Assembly: GCA_012515825.1 (NCBI GenBank)
Contig: JAAYXQ010000089.1
Span: forward strand, 1-8,916
DNA length: 8,916 bases
Origin: Fibrobacter sp.
GTDB taxonomy: Bacteria; Fibrobacterota; Fibrobacteria; Fibrobacterales; Fibrobacteraceae
Reading direction: 5' to 3'
Position numbers and translations under genes: made by a program. The notes below the pieces were generated by a model. The model was not told where the DNA came from. It ran no database searches and saw only the letters and a list, made by a program, of their open reading frames with translations. This document shows positions 5,974 through 8,916 of this stretch, one piece after another. Position 1 is the first letter of the stretch. Each line of letters opens with the position of its first letter.

Positions 5974-8211
5974 GTGGAAACAAAAAAGATTTATTGTCAG
6001 ATTTTATGCGTTCTCTTATTAGGGAGTGTTTTGTCGTATGGTTCTAAAGCGATAGAAGGTTTTTCTGTTCCCTCAGAAATTCATTCGGCAACCATCTATC
6101 AAAACCATTTATTTTTAGCCACTGATGGTGGCATTCGTTTCTATTCGGGAGATAATCAATCTATCGTTTATACTGCCGATGACGGTCTGGAAGCAACGAC
6201 GTATTATTCAATTGCGAGTAACGAACAATCTCTTTATGCTGTTTCTGCTAAGGGCTTAATAGCAAAAAAAACAGGGCTAACATCAAATTTTAAGGTTATT
6301 AATAGATCTTTTGTTTCAGGTAATTCACAGGTTTTAAAAGAATTAATTCTTCTAAAAGACTCTGTCATGGTTTTAGCTTTTAATGATAAATTGGCTTTTA
6401 TAGATTTAATTTCCGAAAGATCTTTGATCTCTTTAACATCTATTGCTTCTCATCGCTTAAATACAGAGATGATAACTGCTATGACAATCAAAGAGGATTC
6501 TCTATATGTAGCGATCAATAACAATGTTTATGCAAGAAAAATGAATTGGTCTGATATGGGAGCGGATTTATTTTTAGCAGATCCTTCTTCATGGAAAAAG
6601 TATTCAATTACTCTTCCTCCAGATACAATCCGAGCGATGGCATGGCTTAAAGATTCGTTAGTGGTACGGGCAGAAAGAGGATCTTTTTATTATAATGAAA
6701 AAGGTGAAAAAACAGAAGCGAGCTTAAATCAAGCAAGTATAACATTAGAGGATAAAGAGCTTAATGATTCTTTGCTTTTTAAGAATGATAGTAGTTTGGT
6801 AGAATGGATTTTGAAAACGGAAAATGGTCATTATTTTATTGGCCCTTCTACTGTGATATATAGGGAAGGGTCTAAAATGGCTGATGTATATGCGTGGAAT
6901 TTTTATTCTTTAGGTCCTGCTCATCAAACTATCACTTTGAATACAGGTGGCGTTTTAGCTGCTTCCCCCTATGGAGATATTTCATTAAGCGATGGGTTTA
7001 CATGGACACCAAAACAGCGCTTAAATTTTACTCCATTTACATTTGAGAAAGAAGCTATCACTTCAAAAATGAAATCTATTTCTATAGATAAAAATGGAAA
7101 TTTGCTATATGGGTTGTGGGGAGGGGGCTTTATACTTTATAAGAACTTGGGTCTTGAACTCAAAAAATATATCGTTCCTGGTACGACTTGCATAGATGAA
7201 TTTATTGATGACTATACTGTTACTATAGGATCTACAACTGCCCCAGATCAATCAGGTTTTTTTGTTTCTTATTGGTTTTCTCCTAATTATGGCTTTGCTT
7301 ATATTGATTTAGATGGAGAAGTGAGTTGTGCTAATCGTGTAGGGAGTACTTCTTATCCAGGGCCTCTTCAAGTAATTGCTTCCGCAGAGGACCCTGATCA
7401 GTGGTTACTATACTCAAGTGCAGGTAATGTAAATGATGTAAATGGATCTGGTTTTCTTGATGTTTTCTCCTTTACAAAGCCATCAAAAACAGGAGGACGT
7501 ATTGTGGATGTGGAACATAGAACTTATGATGGTCCAAATAAAGAATACATTGTAGATATGGATTTTGATCCTTCTGGACGCCTTTGGGTGGCAGGACATA
7601 CTTCTCTTGGTTATTTGGATCCTGAAGATGACCAAATTAGGCATCCTCATAAAATTAGTGGTTTTTCTGGCGCCTCGAATTCTTCTATGGAGGTGGATGT
7701 TCAAGGAAACATATGGCTTGGATCAAAGAATGGTGCCTATCGATTTTCCCCAAAAAATGGATCTCCTGATACTTTGACCACTCTTCACTGGGCAACAAAA
7801 CAAGGACTTGTGAGTGATGTGATTTATGATATAGCGATAGATTCTATTCAGGGCATGGTATGGTTTGGCCATGATTTAGGAGTTACTCGTTATACAAGAA
7901 AAGATCTACGTAAAGCAGATGCTTTTATGACTGAAGATTCACCTAAAAAAACAATTGCTTATCCTAACCCATTTAAGCCAAAAGTACATGGTAAAATGAT
8001 TATTGATTATGTTGCTGAAGATGCTCGTATTCAAATATTCAATGCTGGAGGAGCTTTAGTTCGTTCTTTTGTAAATGAAGATCTTTTAGGTGGAAAATTA
8101 GAGTGGGATGGAACGGATCTTAAAGGCCGATTAGTGGCTCCTGGACTATATCATTATTTGGTGAAAAATGGTTCAAAAATTGAAAAGGGAAAAATTTTGA
8201 TTGTTCACTGA
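5974..8211 (+). CDS. Secreted beta-propeller protein with C-terminal FlgD-like / T9SS-like sorting segment
   Basis: The 745-residue protein starts with a Sec signal peptide (METKK, hydrophobic 8-21, likely cleavage after SKA at 27). Most of the rest is a beta-propeller built from repeats like the two-component-regulator propeller (Reg_prop) family. Clear blades are IYQNHLFLATDGGIRFYSGD (41-60), SISIDKNGNLLYGLWGGGF (368-386), MDFDPSGRLWVAGHTSLGYLD (529-549), VDVQGNIWLGSKNGAYRFS (574-592) and GLVSDVIYDIAIDSIQGMVW (611-630). No membrane segment or kinase domain follows, so it is not a sensor kinase. The C-terminus (about 660-745) has YPNPFKP (663-669), IQIFNAGGALVRSF (686-699), WDGTDLKGRLVAPGLYHYLV (711-730) and KGKILIV (738-744). 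These are the marks of FlgD-Ig-like and type IX secretion type A sorting domains. Export to the cell surface or medium is therefore likely, but enzymatic activity or ligand is unknown. The GTG start is forced: an in-frame stop lies at 5962-5964 and the signal peptide follows directly. The Shine-Dalgarno is weak or absent. Confidence 0.8.
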   Translation: METKKIYCQILCVLLLGSVLSYGSKAIEGFSVPSEIHSATIYQNHLFLATDGGIRFYSGDNQSIVYTADDGLEATTYYSIASNEQSLYAVSAKGLIAKKTGLTSNFKVINRSFVSGNSQVLKELILLKDSVMVLAFNDKLAFIDLISERSLISLTSIASHRLNTEMITAMTIKEDSLYVAINNNVYARKMNWSDMGADLFLADPSSWKKYSITLPPDTIRAMAWLKDSLVVRAERGSFYYNEKGEKTEASLNQASITLEDKELNDSLLFKNDSSLVEWILKTENGHYFIGPSTVIYREGSKMADVYAWNFYSLGPAHQTITLNTGGVLAASPYGDISLSDGFTWTPKQRLNFTPFTFEKEAITSKMKSISIDKNGNLLYGLWGGGFILYKNLGLELKKYIVPGTTCIDEFIDDYTVTIGSTTAPDQSGFFVSYWFSPNYGFAYIDLDGEVSCANRVGSTSYPGPLQVIASAEDPDQWLLYSSAGNVNDVNGSGFLDVFSFTKPSKTGGRIVDVEHRTYDGPNKEYIVDMDFDPSGRLWVAGHTSLGYLDPEDDQIRHPHKISGFSGASNSSMEVDVQGNIWLGSKNGAYRFSPKNGSPDTLTTLHWATKQGLVSDVIYDIAIDSIQGMVWFGHDLGVTRYTRKDLRKADAFMTEDSPKKTIAYPNPFKPKVHGKMIIDYVAEDARIQIFNAGGALVRSFVNEDLLGGKLEWDGTDLKGRLVAPGLYHYLVKNGSKIEKGKILIVH

Positions 8212-8240
8212 GTTTTCTTCTTTTTTAAAATCGGTGCTTT

Positions 8241-8609
8241 ATGACAAGAATCAATGTTGGAATCAAACCTTCCGAATTAATTGGGAAAATGCTTATTGCA
8301 GAGCACCGCGAGATAAAACGAATTCCAAATATCATAAAATCAGGCAAATACTCTATGCAAGGCCAGCCTAAGCTGTTTACTCTCGGAAAAGGGCATGTTA
8401 AGTTTTTTTATGATAAGCTTGAATTTCTCAGAAAACGGTATGAATTGCTTTATGCAGAATGTAAGAAAAGAGGTTATCAAGTAACCTATTTTGGAGATTC
8501 ATTTACGAATTTACCAAAAGAACTTATGAATGATTATAAACCAAAAAAGCGAGGTAGAGAACTTGTTTTATTAAGAATTGAAGAGAGAATGAGCCAAATC
8601 GAAAAATAA
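8241..8609 (+). CDS. denV: Pyrimidine-dimer DNA glycosylase / AP lyase, T4 endonuclease V (DenV) family, C-terminally short
   Basis: Family members cut the glycosidic bond of UV-induced cyclobutane pyrimidine dimers and then the DNA backbone, starting base-excision repair. The match to phage T4 endonuclease V is plain. The N-terminus MTRIN keeps the catalytic Thr2 (its free amine is the nucleophile after Met removal). AEHREIKRI (20-28) keeps the catalytic Glu (E24, equal to T4 Glu23) and the flanking arginines R23 and R27. LGKGHVKFFYDKLEFLRKRY (48-67) is the family's most conserved block and is nearly identical to T4. The protein has 122 residues against 138 in T4; it ends where T4 has the aromatic WYKYYG segment that helps grip damaged DNA. 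Reading the other two frames past the stop does not restore that segment, so a recent frameshift is unlikely. The ATG, 29 bp after the propeller gene, has only a weak GGTG upstream. It is probably cotranscribed. No phage genes surround it. Confidence 0.9.
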   Translation: MTRINVGIKPSELIGKMLIAEHREIKRIPNIIKSGKYSMQGQPKLFTLGKGHVKFFYDKLEFLRKRYELLYAECKKRGYQVTYFGDSFTNLPKELMNDYKPKKRGRELVLLRIEERMSQIEK

Positions 8610-8684
8610 AAAACTACTTTTTTTAGTGATTCTAGTCTCTTCTCTAGATTAAAGAATTTTTAAAAGTTATTTTCCAATTGAAGA

Positions 8685-8916
8685 ATGAAAAAATATTGTT
8701 GGTTTTTATTAAGCTTATTTTTAATTTCATGCGCTTCGCAGCGTCAAAAAGCGGTATGCTCAGAAATAGAATATCGTTTAGAAAACCTTGGACATTCCCC
8801 TGATCAACGAGCGTTTGTAGAAGAAGAATTACGGCAATGTCAAGAACAGCAAAAAGAATATGCGAAATCCGATGTTTTAACAAATAAGGCAAAAAAAAGT
8901 ATTTATGAGTTATATC
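8685..8916 (+). CDS. N-terminal part of a small lipoprotein (3' end outside window)
   Basis: The frame opens at ATG 8685 and is still open at the window end, giving 77 codons. The N-terminus MKKYCWFLLSLFLISCASQ has a short positive end, a hydrophobic core and a lipobox L-I-S-C with the lipidated cysteine at 16. The residue after it is Ala, not Asp, which by the enterobacterial rule would favour the outer membrane. The mature part is charged and probably helical (YRLENLGHSPDQRAFVEEEL, then QCQEQQKEYAKSD). It contains two further cysteines (C25 and C53), with no recognisable family. A GAAG (8680-8683) just upstream is a poor ribosome binding site. It starts 75 bp after the DenV-like gene on the same strand and may belong to the same transcript. 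Confidence 0.7.
   Translation, partial: MKKYCWFLLSLFLISCASQRQKAVCSEIEYRLENLGHSPDQRAFVEEELRQCQEQQKEYAKSDVLTNKAKKSIYELY

Noticed and set aside
7483..7777. Two short frames (one on each strand) inside the propeller gene
   Set aside because: The sense strand gives convincing propeller blades across the same region; the others have no domain and no supported start.
8631..8648. Hairpin TCTAG...CTAGA after the DenV-like gene as a terminator
   Set aside because: The stem is only 5 bp, with an 8-base loop and no T-run; too weak to call.
8644..8892. Minus-strand frame encoding a hydrophobic 82-residue peptide
   Set aside because: It overlaps the lipoprotein gene, which has a proper signal peptide and lipobox. 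The hydrophobic look comes from reading Glu/Lys/Gln codons in reverse.

Overview
The window is AT-rich and gene-dense, with short or no intergenic gaps. It looks like the chromosome of a Gram-negative bacterium. The evidence is a DsbD-type envelope reductase, a lipoprotein with a lipobox, and a secreted beta-propeller protein ending in a FlgD-like / type IX-secretion-like C-terminal segment. The last of these, together with weak Shine-Dalgarno usage, suggests the Fibrobacterota-Chlorobiota-Bacteroidota (FCB) assemblage. That placement is an inference; no rRNA or other phylogenetic marker is present. Most genes are recognisable housekeeping or accessory functions.

Layout. 1-266 is the 3' end of a gene whose product ends in an Ala/Lys/Glu/Pro repeat tail, followed by a hairpin terminator. 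330-2254 (+) is a tight two-gene unit: argA (N-acetylglutamate synthase, first step of arginine synthesis) and folE (GTP cyclohydrolase I, entry to folate/pterin synthesis), 2 bp apart. 2262-5386 (-) is a convergent pair transcribed from dsbD (transmembrane thiol:disulfide interchange protein) into a GT4 glycogen/maltose-1-phosphate synthase of the actinobacterial GlgA/GlgM type. 5388-8916 (+) diverges from dsbD: an ECF-type sigma factor, a 745-residue secreted propeller protein, a short T4 endonuclease V-like pyrimidine-dimer glycosylase, and the start of a small lipoprotein cut off by the window end.

How the genes fit together. The arginine/folate pair and the dsbD/glycosyltransferase pair are probably operons by spacing, but neither pairing has an obvious biochemical link. 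The sigma factor has no recognisable anti-sigma partner next to it. The gene after it encodes an exported propeller protein, so regulation of envelope or secreted proteins is a reasonable but unproven guess. The annotated start codons of the sigma factor and dsbD are one base apart on opposite strands. A perfect 10-bp inverted repeat lies about 100 bp inside dsbD, so the dsbD start and the shared control region are the least settled part of the map.

No RNA genes, CRISPR arrays, insertion sequences or integrase genes were seen, and I do not see a convincing new multi-gene system. The most interesting items are the sigma/dsbD start collision with its palindrome, the sigma factor plus propeller pair, the C-terminally short DenV homologue, and the near-perfect 48-bp coding repeats.
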